DNA of 46,401 bases from Candidatus Hydrogenedentota bacterium (lineage in GTDB: Bacteria; Hydrogenedentota; Hydrogenedentia; Hydrogenedentales; CAITNO01), in the NCBI GenBank assembly GCA_018056705.1, contig JAGPFE010000023.1, positions 1 through 46,401 on the forward strand, given 5' to 3'. The position numbers and the translations under genes are program-made. Positions 7,665-16,148 of this stretch are shown here, in pieces. The notes below the pieces were generated by a model, which was given only the letters and a program-made list of their open reading frames with translations, did no database searches and was not told the DNA's origin. The first letter of the stretch is position 1. Each line of letters starts with the position of its first letter.

Positions 7665-9920
7665 ATGTTGCATCTCATGATCGGTGTGTGCGCTTCCCTG
7701 GCACTGGGTGGCGTTCCCGGGCCGGAATGGGACCTGGTTTATGACCAGCCGGCGATGGTATGGGACGAAGCCCTTCCCCTGGGTAACGGCCTGCTCGGGG
7801 CCCTCGTGTGGGGAGACGGGGCCCCTCTTCGGATCTCCCTGGACCGCACGGACCTGTGGGATCTACGACCCGTGCTCGCTTTTGAACGGCCCGAGTACAA
7901 CTGGAAAACCATGCGGGATTGGGAACGGGCAAAACGGTACAAGGAACTGATTGACCTGTATGAGGATCCCTATAACGAGCCCGCGCCGACCAAGATTCCG
8001 GCAGGACGGATCGAGTTATCCCTTCCCGGAAAGCCCGCGTTCCGGGAGAGCCGACTGCGCCTTGCCGATGGCGTGGCCGAAACAACCTTTTCGGACGGAT
8101 CGGTGGTCCGGGTCGTGGTGGCCGCGGACCGGCCGGTTGGCCTTGTGGAAGTAACCGGAAACGCGCCGGAACTGAGCGTCATCGCGCCGGCATTCGGCGG
8201 AAGCCCCGGCAAGGCGGAACGGGGCATCAGGACAGGAGACCTCTCCCTGCTGGGATATCCCGCCCCGGAGATCCGGGAGGGACCCAACAGCCGTGGTTTC
8301 ACCCAGCAGGGCTGGGGGGGATTCCGGTTTGCCGTGGCGGTTGTCTGGACCCGGGAGGAGAATACCTGGCGCGCGGCATGGTCCGTCGCCACGGGCACCG
8401 ATCAGCAGGACCCTTTCGACGCGGCGCTGGAACAGGCAAGGTCTGTCCTGGCCCCGCAGGCGTTCCACGCCGCGCTGGACGCCCATAAAGCCTGGTGGAA
8501 AACCTGGTGGGACCGGGTCACCGTGGAAGTGCCGGACGCGCGGATTCAGAAACAGTGGTTCCTGGAAACGGCCAAGTTCGGCGCGGCCACCCGTCCCGAC
8601 ACGCCCCCCATTTCTCTGCAGGGACCCTGGACCGCCGACGATGGAAAACTCCCCCCCTGGAAAGGCGATTACCATCACGACTTGAACACCCAGTTGAGTT
8701 ACTGGCCGGCCTACTCCGGTAACCGGATGGACGGGGCCCAGGGATACGTTGCCTGGCTCTGGAACAACCGGGAAAACGCGGAAGCATGGACAAGGCGATT
8801 CTTCGACCTGCCTGGCCTGAACGTGCCCATGACCACGGACCTGAAACTCCGCCAGATTGGCGGCTGGAGGCAATATACCCACTCAGCCACCACCGGCGCG
8901 TGGCTTGCCCATCACTTTTACCTGCACTGGCAATTCTCCCGGGATCGCCAGTTCCTGGAAACCATGGCATGGCCCTGGATCCGGGACTGCGCGGTGTTCC
9001 TGGAGGCGGTGACCGCTGACCGGGACCACCAGGGACGGCGTTCCCTTCCCCTGAGTTCTTCGCCGGAAATCCACGACAACAAGCCGAACGCGTGGTTCTC
9101 CGTCATGACGAATTACGATAACGCCCTGATTCGCTGGAACTTCCGGACGGCAGCCGAACTGGCCCGGGAAATGGGACTGCCCGAAGAAGCGGCGCGATGG
9201 GAACGGGATCTCTCGGAAATGCCCGATTTCGCCCTGGATGAAGACGGCGGCCTTGCCGTGGCCGAAGGACACCCCCTGGAGGAATCCCACCGTCATTTCT
9301 CTCACCTCATGGCCATTCATCCTCTGGGACTGATCGATCCCGTCCTCGGCGGCCCGGAAGCCCGGAAAATCGTTGACCAGTCCCTGGCAAGGCTGGACCG
9401 ACTCGGCTCTTCCCAGTGGTGCGGGTACAGTTTCTCGTGGCTGGCAAACATGGCGGCATGGGCCGGGGACGGCGACCGGGCGGCCCGCGCCCTAGACATT
9501 TTCGCCGAGGCCTTCGTGTTGCGCAACGGCTTCCACTGCAACGGGGACCAGTCAGGAAAGGGTTATTCTTCCTTTACCTATCGTCCTTTCACCCTGGAAG
9601 GGAATTTCGCGTTCGCGGCAGGGCTCCAGGAAATGCTCCTGCAAAGCCACCGGGGGTACATCGAGGTGTTCCCCGCGATCCCGGCTGCCTGGAACCATGC
9701 CCGGTTCTCTGGTCTACGCGCCCGGGGAGCGTTCGTGGTTTCGGCGGAACGTGAAAATGGCCAGGTAAGCCGGATTGAGATTGTCAGTGAAACCGGCGCC
9801 GTTCCCGTCGTCCGGCTGCCGTGGAATGGACAGGTGGTCAACCTCGCCGACGCGACGGATACGGCTGGAGTCCGCGTCCAGCGGGAACGTAACCGCTGGA
9901 TCCTGGAGCCACGAGGCTGA
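7665..9920 (+). CDS. Glycoside hydrolase family 95 alpha-L-fucosidase
   Basis: 751 residues, predicted to be exported: the N-terminus MLHLMIGVCASLALGG is a short hydrophobic signal. The mature start DLVYDQPAMVWDEALPLGNGLLGALVWG is the typical GH95 N-terminal beta-domain opening (W-x-E-A-L-P-L-G-N-G). An (alpha/alpha)6 catalytic barrel follows, with HDLNTQLSYWPAYSGN, SSSPEIHDN and HRHFSHLMAIHPLG, and then a C-terminal beta region. GH95 enzymes remove alpha-1,2-linked L-fucose (some act on L-galactose) from glycans by inversion. GGGAG precedes the ATG by 8 nt. The gene stands alone, divergent from the pseudopilin gene and convergent with the permease gene. Family assignment is strong; fucose versus galactose specificity is not determined. 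Confidence 0.92.
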   Translation: MLHLMIGVCASLALGGVPGPEWDLVYDQPAMVWDEALPLGNGLLGALVWGDGAPLRISLDRTDLWDLRPVLAFERPEYNWKTMRDWERAKRYKELIDLYEDPYNEPAPTKIPAGRIELSLPGKPAFRESRLRLADGVAETTFSDGSVVRVVVAADRPVGLVEVTGNAPELSVIAPAFGGSPGKAERGIRTGDLSLLGYPAPEIREGPNSRGFTQQGWGGFRFAVAVVWTREENTWRAAWSVATGTDQQDPFDAALEQARSVLAPQAFHAALDAHKAWWKTWWDRVTVEVPDARIQKQWFLETAKFGAATRPDTPPISLQGPWTADDGKLPPWKGDYHHDLNTQLSYWPAYSGNRMDGAQGYVAWLWNNRENAEAWTRRFFDLPGLNVPMTTDLKLRQIGGWRQYTHSATTGAWLAHHFYLHWQFSRDRQFLETMAWPWIRDCAVFLEAVTADRDHQGRRSLPLSSSPEIHDNKPNAWFSVMTNYDNALIRWNFRTAAELAREMGLPEEAARWERDLSEMPDFALDEDGGLAVAEGHPLEESHRHFSHLMAIHPLGLIDPVLGGPEARKIVDQSLARLDRLGSSQWCGYSFSWLANMAAWAGDGDRAARALDIFAEAFVLRNGFHCNGDQSGKGYSSFTYRPFTLEGNFAFAAGLQEMLLQSHRGYIEVFPAIPAAWNHARFSGLRARGAFVVSAERENGQVSRIEIVSETGAVPVVRLPWNGQVVNLADATDTAGVRVQRERNRWILEPRG

Positions 9921-9930
9921 TCCCGAAGAA

Positions 9931-9966
9931 CATCCCCCCGGGTAGCCGGTACCACCCGGGGGGATG
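9931..9966. terminator. Bidirectional intrinsic terminator-like hairpin
   Basis: A perfect 13-bp GC-rich stem (9931-9943 with 9954-9966) encloses a 10-nt loop. It sits between the convergent GH95 and permease stop codons. A pyrimidine-rich CTCCTTTAT follows on the plus strand and TTCTTC on the minus strand, so it can serve both genes, though the U-tracts are short. Confidence 0.8.
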
Positions 9967-9982
9967 CTCCTTTATGACAGCA

Positions 9983-11728
9983 TCAGGCCACCTTTTTTTC
10001 GGACTCGCGTAACACCAGGTACCACGTTCCGAAAATGAAATACACAATGGTGGGCACGATCAGTCCGCGCTTGAACGCGTCAAAATCGAATCCCGCGAAG
10101 GCCACCAGCAGGGGCCAGCCGATACAGATGACCAGGCAGACCAGCGCGACACCGCCTACAGCCCATTCCAGCGGAGAACGCTGACGGGTTGCCGGCACAG
10201 GGGCAAGCGCGCCATCGGATTCCGGGGCCGTCGAGGTATCCACCGCGGAAGCACAGGCGTCTCCACCGGACGGAGCCTTGGCCGCGCCGGCTATCCGGGC
10301 AAAGACCGTGTACAGGATCACCGTCAGGAAGAATGCCGGAATAAACCGGAAATTGTCGTGGAACAGGTGCACCACCCCGAACTGGGGCGTAACCGCGCAC
10401 ACCATCACCAGCGACCCTATCCACGCGGCCATGGCCGGCCACCAGCAGTTACGCCCGTCACGGGTGGCCCAGCACTGGGCCATGCCCAGCCGGGGAAACA
10501 GCCAGTGCTCGGTCAGCACGATCGCGCCGACAGGCATGCACAACAGGCCATACAGGCCCACGAAGTCCAGCATGCGGGTGAACGCGAACGGCGAGCATGC
10601 CACGATCGTGGTAATAATCCCCGCCGCGGCGGTTACCTTCCATCGGGGCCAGTTGGGGGTCAGCACCTGCAGCGCCAGCCCCACGCGATAGATGGTGGGA
10701 TTGGATGTGGTCCAGCCCGCGATGATCACCGCGATAATGCCGCTGACCCCCAGGGCAAAGTACGCGAGTTCACCGGACGAAATGGTGTTGAGCGGCCGCT
10801 GGAACGCCAGGGCGGTGGCCGCGCCCATCATGCCCGCGCAGATCCAGGCCATGTAATGGCCCAGGAACATGCCCAGCGAGGAGTACAGGCCATACCCCCA
10901 GTGGCGGGCGTAACGGAACAGGGCCATGTCGGCAAGCCCGGCATTCATGGCAAGGTTACAGATCGCCGCGAAGGCCGCCACCTGCCAGAAGGTCCATGGC
11001 GTGCTGCCGTCCGGCGTCTGGCCGGTCCAGATCACGGAATTGGCCACGCGCCAGAAGTCATGCCAGGAACGAATTCCTCCGAAGTCTTCCATGCCCGGAA
11101 CCTGTCGAGCCAGCGACGATAGGGTCGGCAACAGGGCCAGCGCGCCCGCCAGGAACATCAGGATCATCCACGGCGAACACACCACGGCAAACTGGCCAAG
11201 CCGCTTGAAGCCGAGCACCGCCAGCAGTACCACCACCGCGCCAACCAGTAACGTGACAATCACAAACAGGGGATTGTCCGGAAACAGCGCGAGGGTGTTG
11301 ATCCGGATCCCCAGCGCCGCGCACACCGCCGAAGCGGACACCGTGATCATGGAGCCCGCCAGGATGGCGAACATGAACGCGTTCAACAGGTTGTAGGCAA
11401 CGGTTACCACGGGCCCACCCACCTGCCGCAGGTACCAGTACAGGGTCAAGCGCGTGCGCACGGCAATGGGCGCGCACAGAAACGTCCACATGAGCACCGC
11501 CAGGAGGTTTCCAAGGGCGAGGCCCACGAAAATGTCCCATGCCGTGCACCCCTTCGCCACGAACAGCGCCCCGATGACGAATTCTGTCCCCGCCACGTGC
11601 TCCCCGGCAAACAACCCCGCGAAATACCTTCCCGGCTGCAACTTGTCCGGCGTGACGGGAGCCCGTTCAAACTCATACAGTTTATCGGTGGCTTCGGTAA
11701 CGCTGATCTTCTGGCTTGCTGTGCTCAT
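9983..11728 (-). CDS. NCS1-family (purine/pyrimidine/allantoin-type) permease
   Basis: 581-residue integral inner-membrane protein with about 12 hydrophobic segments. The start of the first membrane segment (GRYFAGLFAGEHVAGTEFVIGALFV) and the second block (AWDIFVGLALGNLLAVLMW, then CAPIAVRTRLTLYWYLRQVGG) match the NCS1 nucleobase:cation symporter pattern (cytosine permease CodB, Mhp1). A Pro/Ala-rich, low-complexity cytosolic stretch of about 50 residues lies between the last two membrane regions, which is unusual for the family. The ATG is preceded by AAGGAAGG. No catabolic genes for nucleobases or hydantoins are adjacent, so the substrate is open. It converges on the GH95 gene across a terminator. 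Upstream is the long repeat-rich interval. Confidence 0.82.
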   Translation of the reverse strand: MSTASQKISVTEATDKLYEFERAPVTPDKLQPGRYFAGLFAGEHVAGTEFVIGALFVAKGCTAWDIFVGLALGNLLAVLMWTFLCAPIAVRTRLTLYWYLRQVGGPVVTVAYNLLNAFMFAILAGSMITVSASAVCAALGIRINTLALFPDNPLFVIVTLLVGAVVVLLAVLGFKRLGQFAVVCSPWMILMFLAGALALLPTLSSLARQVPGMEDFGGIRSWHDFWRVANSVIWTGQTPDGSTPWTFWQVAAFAAICNLAMNAGLADMALFRYARHWGYGLYSSLGMFLGHYMAWICAGMMGAATALAFQRPLNTISSGELAYFALGVSGIIAVIIAGWTTSNPTIYRVGLALQVLTPNWPRWKVTAAAGIITTIVACSPFAFTRMLDFVGLYGLLCMPVGAIVLTEHWLFPRLGMAQCWATRDGRNCWWPAMAAWIGSLVMVCAVTPQFGVVHLFHDNFRFIPAFFLTVILYTVFARIAGAAKAPSGGDACASAVDTSTAPESDGALAPVPATRQRSPLEWAVGGVALVCLVICIGWPLLVAFAGFDFDAFKRGLIVPTIVYFIFGTWYLVLRESEKKVA

Positions 11729-11973
11729 GGCTGACCTTCCTTATATTCCGGTCCCTGTACCCGCCTCTCCGGCGCTCCGCCCGTCCGGCCGCGGTTCTTT
11801 CCAATGTCAGGATAAGGTTAAAGCAAACCCCTGACCCGATACAAACGCCGTGTTCGACAGGCAACCTCATGCTCTAGAGGAGAACGCTTCGCTTGAACCA
11901 TGGACAGGCCGCGCCTGGCTTGGAAGGAGCGTGCCCCGATGGAAATGGGATGAAGCACCAAACAGCGGAAATG

Positions 11974-12076
11974 CCACAATACATGGGCCTTTCGGTGTGG
12001 ACACCTGATAACAGGGAGCCGGTTGAGCGTTTCGGCTGGAAACACCACAATACATGGACCTTTTGATGTAGACGCC
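11974..12076. repeat. Two diverged copies of a 32-nt repeat
   Basis: Copies at 11974-12005 and 12045-12076 both begin CCACAATACATGG and are identical at 27 of 32 positions. All five differences are transitions. They are separated by 39 bp of unrelated sequence. Two copies only, with no leader or cas gene, so this is not a CRISPR. Confidence 0.7.
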
Positions 12077-12118
12077 GCGATATATTGATTTTGGATGGGC
12101 GATCCACCCATTACTCGG

Positions 12119-12237
12119 CATTTCGACGGGTACCAATTAAATCGCCATTCCGACGCTCCCCAATTAACTTTGTCATTTCGACGGTTTCCCATTATTTGGC
12201 ATTTCGACGGTCTCTCAATTACTTGTCATTTCGACGA
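12119..12237. repeat. Tandem array of about 27-nt units, five copies
   Basis: The core CATTTCGACGG (with variants) recurs at 12119, 12146, 12174, 12200 and 12227, a period of 26-28 bp. The intervening bases also share a C-AATTA-like core, so the whole unit is repeated rather than a repeat plus unique spacers. The last copy runs into the longer REP-like element. Confidence 0.8.
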
Positions 12238-12256
12238 ACGAAGTGAGGAGAAATCT
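12225..12256 (+). repeat. REP-like element, copy 1
   Basis: The 32-nt unit begins GTCATTTCGACGAACG and ends GAGAAATCT; short complementary ends ATTTC and GAAAT could form a small stem. It matches copy 2 at 29674-29705 (opposite strand) at 27 of 32 positions, so it is a dispersed element in this genome. When translated it gives the peptide FDERSEEKSI, familiar from spurious ORFs in many genomes. Confidence 0.75.
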
Positions 12257-12610
12257 ATCGAACCTTGCAACTTGCTTTTTTTCACCTTCCATTCCAACAT
12301 AACCCCCTATCCCCCCTGGAAAATACCTGAATTACAGCCCCGACGAAGTCTTCCGCGCGATGCAGCAAAACAGGACAGCGCGAACGAACTTCAACGCCAC
12401 ATCGTCAACGCGCCGCGCCCGGGTTACCCAGGGGCGCGTATTGCCGGTATACCGGGAAAACCAGTATGCTGTACCGGATTCCCCACCCGGGCCGCGGGGG
12501 AGGATGACGCGTATTCCCGAGGGAAGGAAAATTCCGGTACGCGTCTAGATAACGGTGGCATAAGATCGGGTGAACTGTTAACTACCCGGAGAGGGAAAGC
12601 GTTAAACCAG

Positions 12611-13249
12611 ATGGCGCATGGGACCGAAAACAGAGCCAGATGGTCCGAAATGGACGACACCGCTCTGGTGGAGGCCGTCCGATCGGGCCGGATGGACGCG
12701 TTTGACGAGATCGTGCGCCGGTACCAGGGGCGGATTTACGCCGCCGCTTACCGTATCGTCGGCAACCGCGAGGACGCGCTGGACGTGACCCAGGACGCGC
12801 TGGTCAAGATTTATCAGAAACTCGACACGTGGGCCCCCACTGGAACCTTCAGTTCCTGGGTCATGCGCCTGGCCACCAACCAGGCCATCGATCGCGTCCG
12901 GCAGATGAAACGACGCCCCCAGGAAGCCCTGGACGAACGGATCGACTACACCGGCGAAGGCGCGCTGCCTTCCGCCCCCCCCACCGACGCGGGCGCGCGG
13001 GCCTCGGAAATCGAGGACAGGGTTCGGAAAGCCCTGGAGAAGTTGTCTCCCATGCAGCGCATGGTATTTGAATTACGGCATTTTGAAGGACTGGCCCTGG
13101 CGGACATCGCCGGGGAACTGGGCTGTTCCATCGGCAGCGTGAAGGTTCACCTGTTCCGCGCGCTCAAGAAACTGCGCGAGGAACTGCGGGACCTGGCGCC
13201 GGAGTGGGTAGACGACGAGGAGGAGCAGGCATGTTCCGACGATGGCTGA
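12611..13249 (+). CDS. ECF-type RNA polymerase sigma factor
   Basis: About 212 residues with the two-domain ECF plan. Region 2 (residues ~15-90) reads LVEAVRSGRMDAFDEIVRRYQGRIYAAAYRI, followed by the core-binding NREDALDVTQDALVKIYQKL and promoter-melting segment WVMRLATNQAIDRVRQMKRR. Region 4 (~140-200) has LEKLSPMQRMVFELRHFEGLALADIAGELG, then the recognition helix CSIGSVKVHLFRALKKLRE. The frame is open to 12095, but the extra 172 codons translate repeats, so I place the start at ATG 12611; ATG 12650 is an alternative. It overlaps the next gene by 19 bp, typical of a sigma/regulator pair. The downstream gspE/gspF genes are plausible targets by position only. Confidence 0.9.
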   Translation: MAHGTENRARWSEMDDTALVEAVRSGRMDAFDEIVRRYQGRIYAAAYRIVGNREDALDVTQDALVKIYQKLDTWAPTGTFSSWVMRLATNQAIDRVRQMKRRPQEALDERIDYTGEGALPSAPPTDAGARASEIEDRVRKALEKLSPMQRMVFELRHFEGLALADIAGELGCSIGSVKVHLFRALKKLREELRDLAPEWVDDEEEQACSDDG

Positions 13250-14313
13250 ATGAACGCCTGATCCGTATCGCGGTGGTCTCTTTTTACGAGCCCGTGTCCC
13301 CCAGGGAGCGGGAACGGGTGGCGCGGGCCGCGCGGCGGGATCCTGAACTCCGACGCGAAATCGCCATCTTGCGGGGCGTGCGAAACCATGTCCACCTGGA
13401 AACACCCGCACTGGACGTGGACCTGACCGCCGCGGTACGCGCCCGGCTGGCGGAAGCCCAACTGGAGGCGCATACTTCCCGACCGATCGTTTTCCCCCGC
13501 TGGCGCGCGATGGCATACGGCGCGGTGCTGACGACGGCGGCCGCGGTCATGCTGGTTGTCACGGTACCGGGTATCCGGCAGGTGGCTCCCGCCACGGAGC
13601 CTTACCCGGCACCCACGCCATCGGCGCGGTCCATCGCGATGGAGCCCCGGGAATCCCCGGTGTCCAGCGTGCTGGCACAGGCGTGTCACCTGGTCGACCA
13701 GGGTGACCCCGCGCGGGCCCGTCAACTGCTGACGGATACCGTGGCCCAGTACCCCGATGATCCTGGCTCCGGCGAGGCACTCGCCATGCTCGCGGACCTG
13801 GAATTCAGCGAGTTCCACCGATTCGACAAGGCCGAGGAATACTACGAACTGCTGCGCGTCCGTTACCCGGAGATCTTCATGAAAACCCGGGACGCCGTGG
13901 ATCGCTATACCCTGCTGGCGGAAGCCGCGCCCATGTATTACGAGCCCCTTTACACGCTGGTCAACGCGCGCAAGAATGGCGAAAGCATGAACGCCCTGGA
14001 GCGGCTGATGGCCCGCTATCCCGACACCCGGATCGCGCAGGAGGCCATGCGCACCCTGACGGCGTTCCACGCGGACGGCCCCGCGTCGTCGCCGGCGGAT
14101 GTCGCCTCGGCCCTGCAGCGCGCCCGGGCGCGGTGCGCGGAACCGGTGGCGGCCGCCCAGTTCGATCTGGCCCTGGGAAACCTCTACCGGGACCGGCTCA
14201 AGGATCCGGATCGCGCGGCGCGCTATTTCAACGCGGCAGCGACCTGTGGCCAGGAATACGTGGCCCGGCCCGCGCGGGAGGCCCTGGCGTCCTTGCGCTA
14301 CAACTCCCGGTAG
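13231..14313 (+). CDS. Membrane-anchored anti-sigma-like protein with a helical-repeat (TPR-like) domain
   Basis: 360 residues, starting inside the sigma gene at an ATG preceded by GAGGAGG. Residues 1-90 are a charged cytosolic helical segment (ERERVARAARRDPELRREI), the position of an anti-sigma domain. Residues about 93-115 form one membrane helix (MAYGAVLTTAAAVMLVVTVPG). The rest, presumably periplasmic, is an alpha-helical repeat region with TPR/YfiO-like features: ACHLVDQGDPARARQLL, FDKAEEYYELLRVRYPE and ALERLMARYPDTRIAQEAM. There is no HxxxCxxC zinc motif of the ZAS anti-sigma class. I infer it controls the sigma factor and senses something at or outside the membrane. It could alternatively be a TPR scaffold for the pilus/secretion machine encoded next. 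Confidence 0.65.
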   Translation: MFRRWLNERLIRIAVVSFYEPVSPRERERVARAARRDPELRREIAILRGVRNHVHLETPALDVDLTAAVRARLAEAQLEAHTSRPIVFPRWRAMAYGAVLTTAAAVMLVVTVPGIRQVAPATEPYPAPTPSARSIAMEPRESPVSSVLAQACHLVDQGDPARARQLLTDTVAQYPDDPGSGEALAMLADLEFSEFHRFDKAEEYYELLRVRYPEIFMKTRDAVDRYTLLAEAAPMYYEPLYTLVNARKNGESMNALERLMARYPDTRIAQEAMRTLTAFHADGPASSPADVASALQRARARCAEPVAAAQFDLALGNLYRDRLKDPDRAARYFNAAATCGQEYVARPAREALASLRYNSR

Positions 14314-14410
14314 TCCAACTGCCCTCCCGAACGTCCGGCGCGCGACGCGACGGGACACGCGGCCAGTGTGATACGATTGAATCCGAGACAACGCGCGGAG
14401 GAGAGTTGTC

Positions 14411-16141
14411 GTGGCCGGCATGAACGGTTTTCTGGAACACGTGGTACGCGGCGGCGTGGTCGACCGAAGCCTCGCCGAACGGGCACGGGTCGAATCCGAA
14501 AAATCCGGCGAACCCATCGTGGAAGCCCTGTGCCGGGTGGCCCGGATCGCTCCCGCGGACGTGTACCGGGCCCTGGCCGAATACTGTGAAATGCCCTTCG
14601 TGCTTCTTTCCCGGCAGCAGATCGATCCGGCCATCGCCGCGCGGGTACCGGCCCGGTTCGCCACCCATTACGGCTTCGTGCCGGTGGAGGAAAAGGGAGG
14701 CGCGCTGGTGATCGCCATCAGCGACCCCATGAACCACCAGCTGCTCGACGACATCCGGCTGGTGCTGCGTCGGCGGGTGGAAGCGGTGGTGACCACGCCC
14801 CAGGAAATCACGCGGGCGATCAAGGAACTCTACGGCGTCGGCGCGGACACCGTGGAAAAGATCCTCATCAGTTCCGAACACGGGGAAACCACCCTGACCC
14901 TCGAGCAGGGCCCGGTCAGTGCCGACCTCGGCGACGAATCCATCGACCCGTCCATCATCAAGTTCGTGAACGAACTCATCCTCGAGGCAATCCGGTCCGA
15001 CACCACGGACATTCACATCGAGCCATTCGAGGATTCCCTCAGGGTGCGTTACCGCATCGACGGCATCCTCCACCAGGCCCCAACCCCTCCGTCCATCCGG
15101 GGATTTCATAATGCCATCGTGTCGCGTATCAAGATCATGGCCAACCTGAACATCGCCGAAAAACGCCTGCCCCAGGACGGGAAGATCCTGGCCTCTTTCG
15201 GCGACAGGCAGTATGACCTGCGGGTATCCGTGCTACCCACCCCACATGGCGAAACCGTCAACATCCGTATTCTCAGCCGATCTTCCATGGCCCTCAGCCT
15301 GGACCAACTCGGCTTTCTTCCCGAAGATCTCGATCAGTTCAACCGGTACATCTCCAAGCCCTACGGGATTATCCTGGTAACGGGTCCCACGGGAAGCGGC
15401 AAAACCACGACCCTTTACGCGGCCCTTGCCAAGTTGAACCAGGTGGATCGGAAGATCATCACGATCGAAGATCCCATCGAGTACCAGTTGGCCGGCGTCA
15501 CCCAGATGCAGGTGCAACCGAAAATCGGGTTCGACTTCGCCATGGGCCTGCGATCGATGCTCCGGCACGATCCGGATATCATGCTGGTCGGCGAAATCCG
15601 TGACTCCGAAACCGCCGAAATGGCCATACGTTCCAGCCTGACGGGGCACCTCGTGCTGAGCACCCTGCATACCAATGACTCCGCGGGAGCGGTCACGCGA
15701 CTGATCGACATGGGAATCGAACCTTTCCTGATTTCCAGCACCATGATCGTGTCCATCGCCCAGCGACTGGTCCGGCGGGTGTGTCCCCAATGCGCGGAAC
15801 CGGTGGAACCGGATCCCCAGTTGCTTCGCTGGGAGTTCGGCGTGGAACCCGACCAGTACGGTAATGCCCGGTTTCTCAAGGGACGGGGCTGCGAGCACTG
15901 CCGCCACACGGGGTACCGCGGTCGCCTCGCCATCTACGAAATGATGCCTTTCACGGAAGCCATCAAGGACCTGACCGTCCGGCGGGCCAACGCCCTGGAA
16001 ATCAAGCGCCAGGCGCTGAAGGAGGGCATGAAAACCCTGCGGCATTCCGGGTGGCGGCGCGTGGTCTCCGGGGATACCACCGTCGAGGAAGTGCTCCGGG
16101 TGACAGCGGACGCCGAGGACATCGGCGTGAAACGGGATTGA
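14411..16141 (+). CDS. gspE: Type II secretion / type IV pilus assembly ATPase (GspE/PilB)
   Basis: 576 residues; the hexameric cytosolic ATPase that powers pseudopilus or pilus extension. Residues 1-145 are the N-terminal T2SSE_N domain. The catalytic half has Walker A GPTGSGKTTTLYAAL, an Asp box around IITIEDPIEYQL, Walker B ILVGEIRDSETAEMAI and the His box LSTLHTNDSAGA. A tetracysteine zinc motif (CPQC, then CEHC) follows at about 460-495, as in GspE and PilB. The GTG at 14411 is chosen over the ATG at 14420 because GGAGGAG lies 7 nt before it. gspF follows after 7 bp. No secretin, GspG or peptidase gene is nearby. Confidence 0.95.
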   Translation: MAGMNGFLEHVVRGGVVDRSLAERARVESEKSGEPIVEALCRVARIAPADVYRALAEYCEMPFVLLSRQQIDPAIAARVPARFATHYGFVPVEEKGGALVIAISDPMNHQLLDDIRLVLRRRVEAVVTTPQEITRAIKELYGVGADTVEKILISSEHGETTLTLEQGPVSADLGDESIDPSIIKFVNELILEAIRSDTTDIHIEPFEDSLRVRYRIDGILHQAPTPPSIRGFHNAIVSRIKIMANLNIAEKRLPQDGKILASFGDRQYDLRVSVLPTPHGETVNIRILSRSSMALSLDQLGFLPEDLDQFNRYISKPYGIILVTGPTGSGKTTTLYAALAKLNQVDRKIITIEDPIEYQLAGVTQMQVQPKIGFDFAMGLRSMLRHDPDIMLVGEIRDSETAEMAIRSSLTGHLVLSTLHTNDSAGAVTRLIDMGIEPFLISSTMIVSIAQRLVRRVCPQCAEPVEPDPQLLRWEFGVEPDQYGNARFLKGRGCEHCRHTGYRGRLAIYEMMPFTEAIKDLTVRRANALEIKRQALKEGMKTLRHSGWRRVVSGDTTVEEVLRVTADAEDIGVKRD

Positions 16142-16148
16142 ACCGGTC

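Larger units (their letters stand above)
11729..12610. other. 882-bp gene-free, repeat-rich interval
   Basis: This divergent interval between the permease and the ECF sigma gene contains no ORF I believe. It holds a diverged two-copy 32-nt repeat, a ~27-nt-period tandem array and a REP-like element, all annotated separately. The reading frame that runs from 12095 into the sigma gene translates these repeats and is not credible before 12611. From about 12260 to 12600 I see no further structure beyond a ribosome-binding site (GGAGAGGG near 12587). Promoters for both flanking genes should lie here, but none is convincing by eye. Confidence 0.7.

Noticed and set aside
12119..12237. Possible small CRISPR array (27-nt period)
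   Set aside because: The bases between the cores are themselves similar, so there are no unique spacers, and no cas gene is present in the window.
12095..12610. N-terminal extension of the ECF sigma factor by 172 codons
   Set aside because: It translates the intergenic repeats (peptides such as CHFDERSEEKSIE) and lies outside the normal ECF size; ATG 12611 gives the expected protein.
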